A stretch of 64,000 nt of DNA from Evernia prunastri. Its lineage: Eukaryota > Ascomycota > Lecanoromycetes > Lecanorales > Parmeliaceae. The position numbers were made by a program, and so were the translations under genes. Numbering within the stretch: the first letter of the stretch is position 1; each line of letters starts with the position of its first letter. Location: contig NKYR01000010.1 of NCBI GenBank assembly GCA_003184365.1, positions 124,001-188,000 of the forward strand, read 5' to 3'. Under the pieces are notes generated by a model that made no database searches, was not told the origin of the DNA, and worked only from the letters and a program-made list of their open reading frames with translations. Positions 23,236 through 35,490 of this stretch are shown here, in pieces.

Positions 23236-24502
23236 CACACGGTCCACCTACCCCTACCCTCTTACCCCTACCCCACCAACCCAGCCCTCCCTCCCTCCCA
23301 CTCCCTCCCTCCTTCATCGCAAGCAAGCTAGCAAGCAAGCCAGCCAGCCAGCCGCCGCCGCCGCAAAGTCGCAACCCCTGCCCTTGTCAGCATTTGCGGC
23401 TTACGGTCTCAGGCGCACACCACCAATCCAGCCAACCAAGCCCACCCACACCCTACCCTGAGTATACACCCGAGGACGGAGTAAGGTACGGCGTTAGGCA
23501 AGTGTAAGATAGATAGATAGGTGTGTAGGTATCAATATAGGTAGGGCTGACCGAGGCACCCTATCCAAACGAAAAAGAGCCATAGAGCCCCATATCATTG
23601 GCGCGCTTACCGAGGCAAAAAGTGGGCGATTTCCGGCCCCCCCTTTAACTCGTTTCGGGCCCGAGGTTACCTTACCTTAACCCAGTAAAGTAAGTAACCA
23701 CCGGTAAACCGTAACAGTACTTTTTGGCGTTGGCGCGTTGGGAGGCAGGGATGAGCGCCGCTGACGACATGGCACGCTTTTTGAAACAAGGCGCCCCATG
23801 TTAAGTAACAACGCGGGGTCCGCCTTAAATCAATCAATTCCAATTCGCTCGATCGGCAGGGACGGGTCGATGACGATGCAAGGGATTCGTTTGGAACTTT
23901 TTTTTTGTGGGGTGGGTTAAGGAAACCGCATGGAGGTTTTTGGTGGGGTTGGATTTTGGGTGGGTGGACTTCGCTAATGGCTACTCATGGCTATGGGGTA
24001 GGAAGGGTGATGGACATGTGTCACGTTTCCCGGACACATGCCAGAAGCACGCGTTGCAGTGAACAGTTCCCATGGGTTGATCGCGCTGAGCGACTATGTT
24101 CGAATAGGCAAGCTTGGTGGTACATAGAAATACAAAATGCCATCGCCATGAGCGAATGTGGGTATATCGGCGCCTCTTTTCCATATCGTACAATTCTCTT
24201 TCCCCTCTTCCTTTTCCCCTTGCCTTTTGCTCTGCTCGCCGCGTCTAATAGTCCCATTTTCCCCCGAACGCCGCGCTTGCGGATCCCGAATTAATGTAAC
24301 GACGGTCTGGTGCCCTTTTGGTGGGTAATGTACAGTATGAAGAGTACGAATGCATGCGTGAGGTTTTTAACCGGCGGGATGATGGCTCCGACGGTCCAAT
24401 GCTGAAGCACGGTGCTGCTATGCTGGGTAGGATAAAGGTTATGTAGCATCATCCAAGTGAACGAGCTAGGGACAAGATCCGCAATCATGATCCGTATGCC
24501 TT

Positions 24503-25644
24503 TCACTTCTCAGAGGACGCCCAGGAACCTTCTGGCGATCCGTGATCCGACACGTGATCGCTCTTGTGGACCTTGCGGTGCCTCCTCAAGTTGGATACAA
24601 CGGAGAAATGACGACCGCAGCCCTCAGCCTCGCAAGCGTAGGGCTTCTCGCCAGTGTGACTGTACATATGAGTCTGGAGAGAGCTGGGGCGCGTGAAGCG
24701 CTTGTCGCAGATCTTGCACTTGTGCTTCTTTTGTGTAGATGAAGATATCTTGGAGTTAAATTGGCTCATCATGGATTGAGGCGCTGGCAGTGAATTGGTG
24801 CCAACCAGGCCCGTGGGTCTGGGCAATGTTCGCGAGTTGACAGATTCCATGTCCGAGTTGGAGCCGTAGTCGGAGACTGAAGAAGCGACTGAGCTGCTGT
24901 AGTAGGATGGATTGTAGCTACCATCTGAGATGGAAGAGTGCGAAGAATGGGTGGAGGGGAAACCGTATCCATCGTTGGATGATGCTCTGTCGCTCCTTGA
25001 ACCATAGATATTTCTTGGCGTGGTCAGGTCTTGGCTCAAGGCGACCATACCCCGGGAGGCATCGAGAGCGTCGGTGTACGATGGCTGCGACTGCGATGAT
25101 GAGGACACCGAGCTTCTGGTGGGGAGTCAGCAGAACATTCCAATGGATGGCGATTTATGCGAAGTACTGACGAATGGGACAGCCGCCTAATTTCGTCTGG
25201 TTGCTGCGGTTGCGCAAGGCTGCTGTAGGAGCTCACATACGGCGCCGACGTAGGAGCATACGAGTTGACAGAGGCAGGCGCAGTTGAATACCCTTGTTCA
25301 TAGGTAGACCGAGGAAATTCAGGCTTGAGAAGGTCTTGCGACATATCTAGCAGGTTGGATGTGGTGTAGGACGGGTAGCCATTGGTGGCCGGCAGTGATG
25401 GTGCGCTTGCAGGTACGGACGAGTATGGCATTGAGGAAGTGGTTGAGCGAACGTTTTGTTGTTGCTTGAGCGCGTCGAAGCCAGCATTGCTGGTGCCCAT
25501 TGAGCTGGGAAACAGCTGAGAGGTATGAGAGGCCGCTTGGCTCGAGGACCAGGGATTTGAGAATTGAGGAGAATTGGCATAAGACATGTGGTCGAAGTTG
25601 ATGCCGCCAATGTGATGATTGCGTTGATCCACAGTCATGGTCAT
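24503..25644 (-). CDS. flbC: C2H2 zinc-finger transcription factor, FlbC-like
   Basis: Two exons (25172-25644, 24503-25115) encode 361 aa. The N-terminal two thirds are Ser/Tyr/Pro/Gln-rich and presumably disordered. Two C2H2 fingers sit near the C-terminus (about residues 290-340): KCKICDKRFTRPSSLQTHMYSH and then YACEAEGCGRHFSVVSNLRRH, joined by the standard TGEKP linker. Size, the MTMTVDQR start and C-terminal fingers match FlbC, which in Aspergillus helps trigger conidiation. The name is an inference, since related two-finger factors share this finger pair. Two ATGs three codons apart could start it. It stands alone, with 2-4 kb of non-coding DNA on each side, as is usual for a developmental regulator with long leaders. 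Confidence 0.82.
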
Positions 25645-25974
25645 AGTGACGGGCGGGTGATGGGTAGTAGGTTGATGTACGGCGGGTGATCAGCGGTGTG
25701 GGGGGGAAATGTTTCGACTTTGACAGATCTTGTTGATCTCGCGACTGAGAGTGAAGGAAGGATAGGCCAAGAGTTTGTGTAAGAGTGACAAGCTCCAGTC
25801 AAGAGGAGTGTGAGGTTGGAGTATGAAAGTATGAGATTGGTGATTACTATAAAAGAATGCTTTTTATTGTATGTGGAATGGAATGCATTCACTGTACTCT
25901 AATGGGGGGTATTGGAGCAACGAGTAAAAATATAAAATTGAAGAGATTGATGAAAGAGTTTAGTGATCAGCGGA

Positions 25975-25988
25975 GGGGGGGGGGGGGG
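25975..25988. repeat. run of 14 G
   Basis: A homopolymer G tract lies about 330 bp upstream of the flbC start. Its length is prone to sequencing error. On the transcribed strand it is a C run in the putative leader. Confidence 0.9.
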
Positions 25989-26283
25989 AAGGGTTATATT
26001 TAAGAGTGATGAAGCAATTGGTAGTGAGGGTTTTGAAAGAGATGCAGCGTTACAAGGTATCTTCAAGTTCACTATTTACCTATGAGCTACCGGGGAGGGA
26101 TGAGAGACATATGGAGGGGTTGTATTCCTGTAGGCTGTCTGTCAATGGCTTTGCGCCCAAATAAACCCTGACGCTAGCTGCAAGGCTGAGGTATAGTATT
26201 TTATTCTATGTACGGAGGAGAAAAGGGGGGTTGTTTTTATTCTTTCTCACTCTCTCCAAATAATTAATTAATTATTCTTCTTC

Positions 26284-26328
26284 AAAATAAAATAAAATAA
26301 AATAAAATAAAATAAAATAAAATAAAAT
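26284..26328. repeat. (AAAAT)9 microsatellite
   Basis: Consecutive AAAAT pentamers lie in the flbC upstream region, next to an AATTAATTAATTATT stretch. Confidence 0.95.
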
Positions 26329-29272
26329 GATTTTTCCAACGACGTCAATTTCATCAAACTACTTTCGAGCTACTTTCAATCTTACCGAACCAATTTCTAG
26401 GGGTGAGTGCAAACGAATCTTGACTGGCTCCAGTCATTAAACTCGATACAGTAAGGTCCCCAATTTCCTTTAAGCCATCCCGTAAGCCACAAAACGCCAT
26501 CGTGCTGCACCAGACCCTTATCATCCCGTCCGCTAGTCTCACTACCGGTTAGACCTGACTTGGCGCTCCATACAGCAGGGATAGGGGTGTACTCCGTAAG
26601 GGTTTAATAGATACGGGTAAAAAGAGGGGGGGGCGGACCCTAGAGGTTGGTGGTGGAGGGTGGGTATGAGCTCTTTGTGGATAGCATCAATTGACAGCGA
26701 ATAAAACACTCTTGGATGCGAGTTGGTCGCGAGGCTGTGACATCGGAAGACTCTTTCGCCTATCATCATCCTCGAGGTAGGTAACCCTCAACAAGACATG
26801 TTCCATTCATACTGTAATGATTCTTACGCCATCTCCACGTTGGAGAACGGAACACGAGATATCAACACGAGTTGTAGTTAGTTAGGTACTTTCATTGATC
26901 CATGGATTCATTCTCACGCCTCGGCGCTATTATTTTTCACATGGACTTCACATGGACTTGCTCGGTCTGGTTCCGAGAAACAGTGAGAGTGGTGGGGAAA
27001 GAGAGAGAGAGAGATCCTGCATGCGCTGCATGCCATGGTCCGATGTACCGACCTACCGACCTACCGACGTCTGTCAACTCGGTGAAGATTCGATCATGGC
27101 CCAGAATGGTAATGCTGGATTCCGAGCAACCATTTCTCGACCTCTTCCTGCCACCCTTTCATGCAAGCTATTCTCGTTTTTTCAACTCCTGTCCCTCAAA
27201 GGGGCCAATCTGTTCTTTCTATTCCGGTAAGAGCGAGCATCACAGCCTTGCCTTGATCGGGAGTCTGTCTGCAAGCATGCCGCAGCGGCATAATAGATTT
27301 ACATATCGCACCTCGCTTGCTTGCCGTACACATGTAGGTAGTTAACAGACAGGTTTTCAAAAAAAAAAAAAATACCTAAGACCATTAGGATCATGATGAT
27401 GATTGAATCTGTTGTGTGCTTCCTCCGCGGTGGATGGGAATATCCTATTCGCTCGTCAGCCTCGCTTTTCCACCCCGCAGCCATGTCACGGTAGAGGCGT
27501 AGAATGGGCGTCGCGCCGTCGAAGTGCGGAAGGATACCTTTTCAATACCTAGTACAGACTACAGAGTGGGCTCAAAAACAAGTAAGGTAGCTTGTAAAGT
27601 GTAAAGTAAGTAATATTACATAATGTCGGTACCTTATCCCTGCATAATGCTACTAAGTAACGTCCGACATGCATCATGGAATCATGACGCTGCTTATCTC
27701 CCGGGGGGCGGCGCATCTCTCACCAATAAAGGACCTGCGTTTGGTGGCGTACGGGAAAGACACCGATTCGCCAATTTTACCCAGCGTATCTTTTAGAAAA
27801 TTATGACGTCGGTAAGCATGATGACTTACGCCATAGCTCTTGGTATCTGCAACAACATGTGTACCTTACCTATTATACCTTAACCTTTTTAATAAACCAG
27901 TATCCAGTAAACGGAATGGGTGGGGGAGTGTCGTCATTCCTTTTGATAGGCTAAGTTACCTGGAAGGTAGGTACCTACTTGAGTACCTAGGTATGGTAGC
28001 CAAGGCTAGAGAAAGATAGAGGCAATTCCGATGCCATCTGACTGCATGAAACAAACTGAGACACCACTTACTCACTTTCTTTCGGTGTTCCAACATCAAC
28101 CCCAGTAGTAGAATAACACATATCCAACCTGTCGCCGCTCCCTTTGTCCTTTTCCTATGAGGCACATATTCGCCACTGCAACGCTATCTATCATCTATCA
28201 TCCAACCACATATTACAGCCGTTTGATTTCCACCACCTTACACTTCCAGCACTCACAATATTTTAGCGCCACACCATGAGAGAGCACAGCCTTACTTTTA
28301 GTATATGCCAACCCACCACCCTAAGGCTTCTTCTATCTCGGCATTCAAAGCAAACAAGCGTGTTTGCTCATCAGACGGGGCGCCTCTCCCGTATCTTCCT
28401 AACAAGCTTACCCTGCATAAGCTCATTCCTTGGACCATCCAACAGCCGGCAGATGGAATCACAAGCCTAAGCGATTAATGGCCCACACGGCCATTGGAAA
28501 AACAGGTCCATTACCGAGTACAGTCAGGACAGAATATAAGGTAGATAATCCGGCAGACCGGCCGGAGTGCCGAGTTGACAGCAGATCTCGGTCGCTTCCT
28601 TCGTGTAAATAAGGTAGGTGATAAATAGAAGCACTCTAGGTAGATGGGTCGGCAGAGCAGCAGTAGATCGCCTCGTCTCCCGCACCGTCAAGTTCTTTTT
28701 ATATCCCGGCCTGAGGGTCCATCGTCCGGGAGAGAGCGATCTTCTTTGTTCATATCAACCGACACCTCAGCACAGCCACCATTTCCTAATAATAGTTGCG
28801 AGTTGATAGTGGTCGAGTAGAACCTGTGAGCAAATGGTGAGAGTGCATTGCAAAACGCCGTCTCCATTGACCGAATACGCTCCTTGATGAAGTACAGAAG
28901 CTGCCTCCGTCCCTCCCAAAGCGAATCCCTGCGAGGACGTCATCCACCAAGAATCGACAGCGTGTGCATGCCGCTGCTGTGGCCATATAGCGGGGCCTTG
29001 CAACCTTGAAGCGAAGCAAAGGGGATTTATCTCCGAGGGAAAGATCAAGCGCTCACTGTCAGACCCTTCATCTGACCTCGGGTCTCTATTCTTCCCGAGA
29101 ATTGTGAGGCTCAATGCCTCTACCCAGTAAAAGTGAAGTCATGTGAATAGAAATCTACAATGGAGACCGCGAATAATTAGGCAATCGCTTGGTTTTCCGC
29201 TTTTTCATTTTCTAAGAAATGGGCGAAAATGTAAATGCTAACCAACTCCAGCAATGCACCTTGAAAAATTCT

Positions 29273-30878
29273 TCAATGAAAGCGGTCCAGACGAGCTCTA
29301 TTGAGGGCAATCTGTACATTGTTAGTTTCCCAGGAGGAAGAAAATCCCTGAGTATGAGCATCGAGCAGGGGATCCATTTACCTCGTCGTCCACTTTCGTG
29401 CTCTTAGCGTTGATCCTCTCCAGATGGCGATTCTGCATGTCAGGTCAACAATTGGGATCGAAGCATAGACGCCGGTAGACCGTACCTGTTCATCAACCTC
29501 CTTCCCAGTTGCCCTTGCAAGGCCGTTTAACCGACTTGCTGCACCTCCTAATGCATCCAAGTTTGAGTCGATTTCCTGCCACGGTCGTTAGCGAAGAGCC
29601 TTTTAGATAGCGAAGCAGGGCGATTCCTACATTCTCCATCTCATCATCCTCCGAATCAGCCTCGAATTGATACTTCGCCCTCTCCGCTAGACTTGCCTGC
29701 TTCTTAGCGGCAGCATTCGGCCCTTCCTTCGATATGTCCTTGAAAGTCTTCTGGAGTCGTTGGTCCGTGTCGTATCCCGCTCTACGAGTAGCTTCCCTTT
29801 GTGCCCGCTCAAGCTGGTGTTTCTCTAGAACATCTTCATCTGCTCGCCGGGTACGTGACTCTGCCGTGAAAGGGTTTGAAACGTGCACTGCGAACATACT
29901 TCTGTTCAGTTTCTTCAATTCCTTGGCCTTGTCTTCGGCGACGCGGTTATGATTTGCCGTAATATCTAGATTCTTTTCGGTGTTGTGTATACGCTCGCCT
30001 TGGGCTCCGATGCGGGCAAGTGTGTTCATTCCTGTCTCTTCACTAATCAAGTGTCAGTCGTCTCACAGGCATTAGATTCCCCACTGATCTTACGCTTGTG
30101 CGGCCATACGAAGAGCATTGCGAGTCGACGAGACATCCTCTTGTTTGATGAATCGGATTTGTTGCTTCGTAGCTGTTACATCCTCTTCTTCCTCTTCTTC
30201 TGCCGTCAACTGCCTGTTTCCATAGGGCTCATAGCTAGGACCCGAGCTCCCACCATATCCCCCTTCCTGTCCCCCTTCCTGTCCTCCTTCCTCATATGGC
30301 GGTGGTTGACCATATCCTGCTTGCTGCTGCTGTTCCTGCTTCTTTAAACGCTCTCTTGCTCCTCCGAACAGATCTTCCCCGTCCTCGTCTGGCACAGGAG
30401 CCGCTCCAAGTCCTCCATAACCGCCAGGTCCATATCTCGAACCAGCACCACCCGCTCGTGAACCCTCATTCCCGTACCTATCAGCACCGTACCCACTAGG
30501 TGCACCATACCTATCTGCGCCATATCCACCCCCACTTGGAGGTGCGGTATTGTCCGAGCCTCCATAACTCCCTGCTTTTTTCTCATCACCGTAACCGCCT
30601 GACTTTTTATCATCCGGGAATCCCCCATTCATGCCCCCATATCCGCCCTGTTGTGCGGGAGGGGGAGCAGGACTTGGGCCCCGCTGTGCTTGTGCATAGC
30701 CTGGGACCCCTGCCCTCGCCTTGGCCTGATTGTATGCATCTGCCTGAGTGGGCAGGTTTGCGTAGGGGTTGTTGGTCGATGGAGCGGGGGATTTATCCTT
30801 GGACCGACCGCCGAACAGGGCTCTGCGATTGCTGTCGTCGTCGCCGTCTTTCTTCCTACCGATGCCGAGTTTCTTCAT
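29273..30878 (-). CDS. SEC9: Sec9/SNAP-25-type plasma-membrane t-SNARE
   Basis: Five exons (30094-30878, 29631-30042, 29486-29575, 29382-29432, 29273-29311) encode 458 aa. The N-terminal ~220 residues are a Gly/Tyr/Pro-rich, disordered region with GYGADRYG repeats. Two SNARE helices follow. The Qb helix has its zero-layer Gln in GAQGERIHNTEKNLD; the Qc helix has its Gln in KEVDEQNRHLERIN. There is no membrane span and no palmitoylated Cys cluster, as in yeast Sec9. The protein pairs with Sso syntaxins and Snc synaptobrevins for exocytosis at the hyphal tip. The last three exons are small (90, 51 and 39 nt) and follow the helix exactly, ending IALNRARLDRFH. It is divergent from the cystinosin homologue over 279 bp. 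Confidence 0.95.
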
Positions 30879-31157
30879 GTTTTGCAGATGTAGTCAATGT
30901 ACTTGGGTCAGTTAGGTATACACGTATTAGACAGATTGAAGTTGAGGACGCAACTTCGGTGGCTCGAGTGGCTGTAGGGGCCTGCTTCTGCAGGGCGGAC
31001 CCTGAACCCTAATATTGGTGCCTGGAGCTAGCGTGCTAGCTTGCCTTATCGCGAGGCGATAAGCATCCGTGAATAGAAAGTTTAGAAACACAGGACATGC
31101 TGCTATCGCATTGATCTTTTGTAAACAAACCGCCAGGGAGCATTTGCCTTGCTAAGT

Positions 31158-32266
31158 ATGCCCACATCGTATCGGCTCGAACCGGGCGAATTTGAAGCTC
31201 TCACAACATTCTCCCCAACATCAATTCGATTCCTCAGAGCATTTTCTCGGTACACTCCTTCCTCTACCTCTCCTTGCAATCCTTGATCCTTGCTGACCGT
31301 CTACAGTCTACTCGGCTGGATATAGTTAGTAAAGCTCCTTCTCAACCTTGAACCCAATCCACTCTCCAGTTTCTACCTCGAAAGGACCCCGCGTGACAAT
31401 GTTCCAGCACCCTTTCCTGGTCTGCCTCTTTCTACCCCCAACCTCTCCTCAACATCCGTCGGCGCTCTACCCAGGGCACTACTCCTGCCTTTGCCACCCT
31501 CAATGTCCTGGGCTTCCTCTGCTACACCGCATCCAGTCTCCTCTTCTACTGTTCACCCTCAATAAGATCCCAATACCGCACACGCCACAACGGAGAAGAG
31601 AACACAGTCACGGTCAATGATGTAGCATTTGCAGTGCACGCACTGGTATTGTGTATACTGGCGATGAGTCAATTTTGGCCTTACATTTGGGGGTTCGAAA
31701 AGAATAAAGCGAGGTGGGGGAAGGGCGTGTGGGGAATTGTCGTGGCTTGTATCGTTGGGATTGCATGGGTGGTTGGGATGGTAACGAAGAAGGGGATAAA
31801 TGATAGCAGGGATGCCGGATCGTGGGCATGGATTGATGTTGTGAGTGATTTTCCACTGGTTGATTTGTAGGAAGAATGCGCTGGCTGACCGAAGGCACTC
31901 CAGGTCTATGCATTTGGTTTTGTCAAGCTGGTCGTCACAGTGGTGAAGTACATTCCCCAAGCTTGGTCCAATTATCAACGGAAGTCTACCGTTGGCTGGA
32001 GCATAAATCAAATCCTGCTGGATGTCATTGGCGGCGTTTTTTCCGTTGCACAGCTCGTGATTGATTCAAGTCTGCAAAGCGATTGGTCCGGAATAACGGG
32101 CAATCCGGTCAAGCTGGGACTGGGCAATGTTACCATCATATTCGACGTTATTTTTATGGTGCAGCACTATATTCTATACAAGGGGAACAAAGTCGAGGAA
32201 GATGGGATGGACTGGGAAAGGCGAGGGTTAATCGCGAACGATGATGAGGATGCCATCGCGAAATGA
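31158..32266 (+). CDS. ERS1: cystinosin-like lysosomal/vacuolar cystine transporter (PQ-loop)
   Basis: Four exons (31158-31249, 31307-31324, 31408-31840, 31904-32266) encode 301 aa with about seven membrane helices. The first PQ-loop appears as TLSWSASFYPQPLLNIRRRST and the second as VVKYIPQAWSNYQRKSTVGWSI, followed by the NQILLDVIGG motif in which cystinosin carries its proton-coupled Asp. The second exon is only 18 nt (LLGWIY); it was placed because both flanking frames join there to give the family block RLLGWIYTLSWS. Expected role: proton-coupled export of cystine from the vacuole. The long alternative open frame at 31348-31620 is a shadow. It is divergent from SEC9. Confidence 0.92.
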
Positions 32267-32824
32267 ATGATGCCCATCGACTTAGTATTTTCGTTTCTAA
32301 ATTGCTTTTCGGCAACCCTTTAGGAAGTATAAGCAGATACAAGTGTTCCACGGAAAACCGATTTAGATCGTCACCTCTTTAAGTGAACCGTTCATTCAAG
32401 TCTCAGAACTAAACACTGTTAGTCTCAAGGATTCAATGTCTTGTGATGGCATTTATTGCGTGGTTAGTGCTCTCATCGGGAAAAAAATCCCAATATGCTG
32501 CACGCCTTTTCCCAAGCTTCGAAGTCACTATCTGAAGGTCTCAATCTCCGCTCTTCAAGCGATGCTTGTTAGACGGGCTTCATCAGTAAGAGAATGCCCC
32601 TGTCACCATGGAAATCTGCTGTACAAGTACTCGACACCACCGGATGTATGTCATAGCCAAACGTAGCCCTTGTTCAACCCAACCTTAAACTCGTCTTCAG
32701 TTATGTAGAATGGGAATGTCCTCTCAAAGCCATTCATTTGCACATTTCTGTGCGATTCCTTTTTCTCGAAGAGCCAGGGTTCACGGAATGCATGAGTCGT
32801 TGGGAAATCGCCGTGTACCAAGGC
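32267..32824. other. intergenic between cystinosin and F-box genes
   Basis: This is the 3' region of two convergent genes. A 76-codon frame at 32436-32666 has no recognisable feature. Nothing else seen. Confidence 0.5.
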
Positions 32825-34266
32825 TCACCTGGGCTCAAAAACGAACCTACTCATGACAATTTCGACAATTTTGTGGCCGAGTCCTTTTCGTGAATCCATG
32901 AAACAGCGAGCTTGATCGAGGACTTGAAATAAGGTTGTGGTATCCTCGTCCGCTTGTGGTACTTCGAAGGACCTGTTGACTCCTAAGTAAATCTGTACTT
33001 TGCCAGTCCAGGCAACGTCTTCACAAGCAAAAATTTCTCTGCATGTGTGGACGGATTGAAGCCTGAGACTGCGAAGATGAGGACATTGTGCAATAAGTTG
33101 AGGTATTCGAAGACGACTGTAGTCGTTGTATTGCTCTGTTTGTTCGGGTTCCATTTGAGAGCAAGCATCGAGCTCCAAGGTCTCTAAGCTCAATCGCGAA
33201 GACCGTATGAGGGCTCCAATACCCTTGGGACCAAGAGAGGCGGCGTTTGACATGTGGAGCTCCTGGAGATTGTTGGCTGTGCGTGCTATGGCCATGAGGT
33301 CCTTGTCAGTAATGGTCATGAATTTTGAATTCCCAAAGAGCCTCAGACAGGCAAGCTTAGTGAAGTCAACGCTACTAGCGTCCAGCGCGTTGTTGTGGAA
33401 TCGGTTCTCCTTTTTCATTGCCGGAGATCGTTTGGCAAGATTCATTGCTCGGATCTCAAGAGATGTTATACATGGACCAGCAGCATTAGACCCAAATAGA
33501 GTCGACCAATCTGCAATAGTTCCGTGCCTCAACGCTGTCCATGGAATCAAGAGATCTTCCAGCTTCTTGCACTGACGGAGGATACCGAAGATCACAGCGC
33601 TCTCTTTTGCTTCAAAGTAGCCGTCGAACCAGATTCTCCGTATGTAGGATGAAAGCGTAGGATGATTCTCAAGGAGATTAGTTGTCTTGCCCAGGAAAGG
33701 GCTATATTTCGACGAAGTTGAGTGACCCATATGCTCCAATGGCTTTGTGCGTGAGATACCGGAGAGCCTGTACCTAGAACAGAGATTAGAATGATCATAA
33801 ACGAAGCAATTGGAAGAAGGTTTACTTCTCGCTTCCACGCCAAGATAAGACATACTACATCATTCGTCAGAACTTCTCTTCGAGATGGGATTTTGAGTCT
33901 GCTTGAAGAGCGACACTCCCTTTTACTACCCTTCAGACTTGTCCCAAGATAAGAGAAAGCACATGAAGAGAGAGGGAATGACTCAGCAAAGGTGCTTACT
34001 AAATCTTTGAAGGAGTATTTTAAAGCTAAATCATGCCATTTCGAATTGACTCTTCGAATGGTGTCCGAGGCAGTCCATCTGACCGAATCTGGAGTCACAA
34101 GACCTTTAAGTAGCCGCTGCATTCGTATATCTGGATCCGGTGGGGTATGCACTTCCATGTCGAAAGCATACGTCTTCCGAGAGTTCTGCTCCACATTGAA
34201 TCGAATGACTTCTTCGAACACTTGTGAGAGGAGCTCGTAAGGCAAGTCATTGATATTTGCTGGCAT
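32825..34266 (-). CDS. F-box protein with leucine-rich-repeat-like region
   Basis: Three exons (34000-34266, 33826-33854, 32825-33773) encode 414 aa. An F-box-like N-terminus (NDLPYELLSQVFEEVIRF, residues ~5-25) is followed by irregular Leu-rich segments such as LACLRLFGNSKFMTITDKDLM, NNLQELHMSNAASL and LSLETLELDACSQM. Such proteins usually recruit substrates to SCF ubiquitin ligases, and the Leu-rich part would bind the target. The 29-nt middle exon (YVLSWRGSEK) rests only on splice signals and frame. An alternative model reads through in another frame and then stops, so the junctions between 33773 and 34000 are less certain than the rest. The target is unknown. Confidence 0.7.
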
Positions 34267-34820
34267 TTTAGGTTTACTACGCTCGGTGCTCTTGGTGTGT
34301 GAGAGCTGCTGTTGCTGGAATAGGGTTCCAGGAGTCCTAGATGAATTGACCTCCCGTGGCTGTTTCGATGGCTTCGATCGGTTCGATCAAAGAATGACCA
34401 AAAGTTGTTCTTCCGTGATGATGAAGTAACTGTACAGAAACCGTATGGCACTGAGCCAGTGGGTAGAGTAATTGCAGTCGAAGGTTGCAGAGGCGATGAG
34501 TCAACAATGAACAGCGGAAGATGAGGGTTGGTTGATATATTAGACGGCACGCTGTGTATTTGCTCTTCGAGCTGATGATGACGTTTCTATAGCACCTAAA
34601 GCACTGGAGGAAACCACTTGAAACCTAGGTAGAGCAGGAGCCTACCTATCTCCCCATGAGGCCGGCAGCCAGAGCCATTCTCCCACCGTACTAGTACTTA
34701 CTAGTACCGGATATTGGAGGCCGGAGATAAACATCTCTCTTGGCATCAGACTGACGTTCTCGACGTTCAATTTTCATCTCAGGTAACCAGAAGTATGTTG
34801 GACTGTCAAGCAAAAAAACA
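34267..34820. other. intergenic upstream of the F-box gene
   Basis: It holds CT-rich leader-like DNA upstream of the F-box gene and small palindromes (CTAGTACTTACTAGTACC near 34690). No coding region that I can support. Confidence 0.45.
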
Positions 34821-35490
34821 ATGCAAAGCATTTCTGTCAATCGAACGACCGCAGTTACAGTACTTCCTTGGGCGGCGTAGACACTGATACTCGTACCATG
34901 CTTTCAACACTACTCGTACCTTTTCGCAAAGCAGGTCTACGATGCTACAGATATTACAGTCCATGCTTACCAGCAGATCGCACACACGACCAAACACATC
35001 TCTCGGTTTACCGCTCTCCGCAGACATCTAGATCGCGCGCTCGAGGCAGAGGGGGGCAGCTGTTCGCAGGATTCCTCCGCGAAATTCAATACACCAAACG
35101 TCCCTGTAAGTCAACGTTCGGCGAGCCAAGCGCGACGTTCAGATCGAGGCAAATCCGGCCTTTCCGATGGCTTTTCAAGAGATCGAAAGCCAAAGGACTT
35201 GGGGCTGGATTGGACTCGGAACAGTCTATGCTACAAGTAGAGATACCTACGGTTACGGTGTCGGATTAAGCAGACATGCAGTCAAAGTAAATTGCACTTT
35301 CCGGTGTGGTAAAGAAGAGGGGAACCAGACGCACCCAGGTCTGAAGAGGATTTCCCAACAGAATTATGGGGCTCAGGGAAGAGATCACCCTGCTGCAGAC
35401 CTTCGTCATTGGGAGACTATAAAGGAAACAACACAGCTACAGTATGCCGAGCGACTTACTGAAACAGGTCCCAGCGAAGTCCCCCCCTAA
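34821..35490 (+). CDS. candidate small hypothetical gene, uncertain exons
   Basis: Tentative. An ATG at 34821 opens 13 codons to a GTACTT donor (exon 34821-34859). A following exon, 34935-35105, bounded by AAAGCAG and GTAAGT, reads VYDATDITVHAYQQIAHTTK and a helical ALRRHLDRALEAE. Continuation in 35182-35490 keeps frame and stops at 35488-35490. Evidence is only reading-frame continuity, splice signals and protein-like composition; no known domain. The third exon is the weakest part. It could equally be a non-coding transcript or chance. Confidence 0.3.

Larger units (their letters stand above)
20011..24502. other. 4.5-kb gene-poor region with assembly gap
   Basis: No supported gene. It contains the N gap with its flanking duplication (21165-21497), CAGAAA microsatellites, a CA microsatellite (23202-23229) and Ser/Pro-coding-like C-rich DNA around 23240-23460. 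That C-rich part gives long open frames but reads as low-complexity, leader-like sequence. Between 23480 and 23730 several GTAAGGTA/TTACCTTACC motifs occur. The part nearest 24500 is the 3' flank of the zinc-finger gene. Confidence 0.5.
25645..29272. promoter_or_regulatory. 3.6-kb upstream region of the FlbC-like gene
   Basis: No supported gene. The region holds low-complexity tracts: a run of 14 G (25975-25988), about nine AAAAT units (26284-26328), GA repeats near 26997-27012 and an A run near 27359-27372. It also has many ACCTTACC/AGGTACCT motifs, with a GTAGGTACCTAC palindrome near 27966. Much of it is probably long promoter and 5' UTR of flbC, with the SEC9 3' UTR at the far end. Confidence 0.5.

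Noticed and set aside
23240..23510. long Pro-rich open frames next to the CA repeat
   Set aside because: They come from C-rich low-complexity DNA, with CA-repeat-derived His-Thr runs; no credible protein.
30296..31012. plus-strand frames opposite SEC9
   Set aside because: They are antisense shadows of the Gly/Tyr-rich SEC9 N-terminal region.
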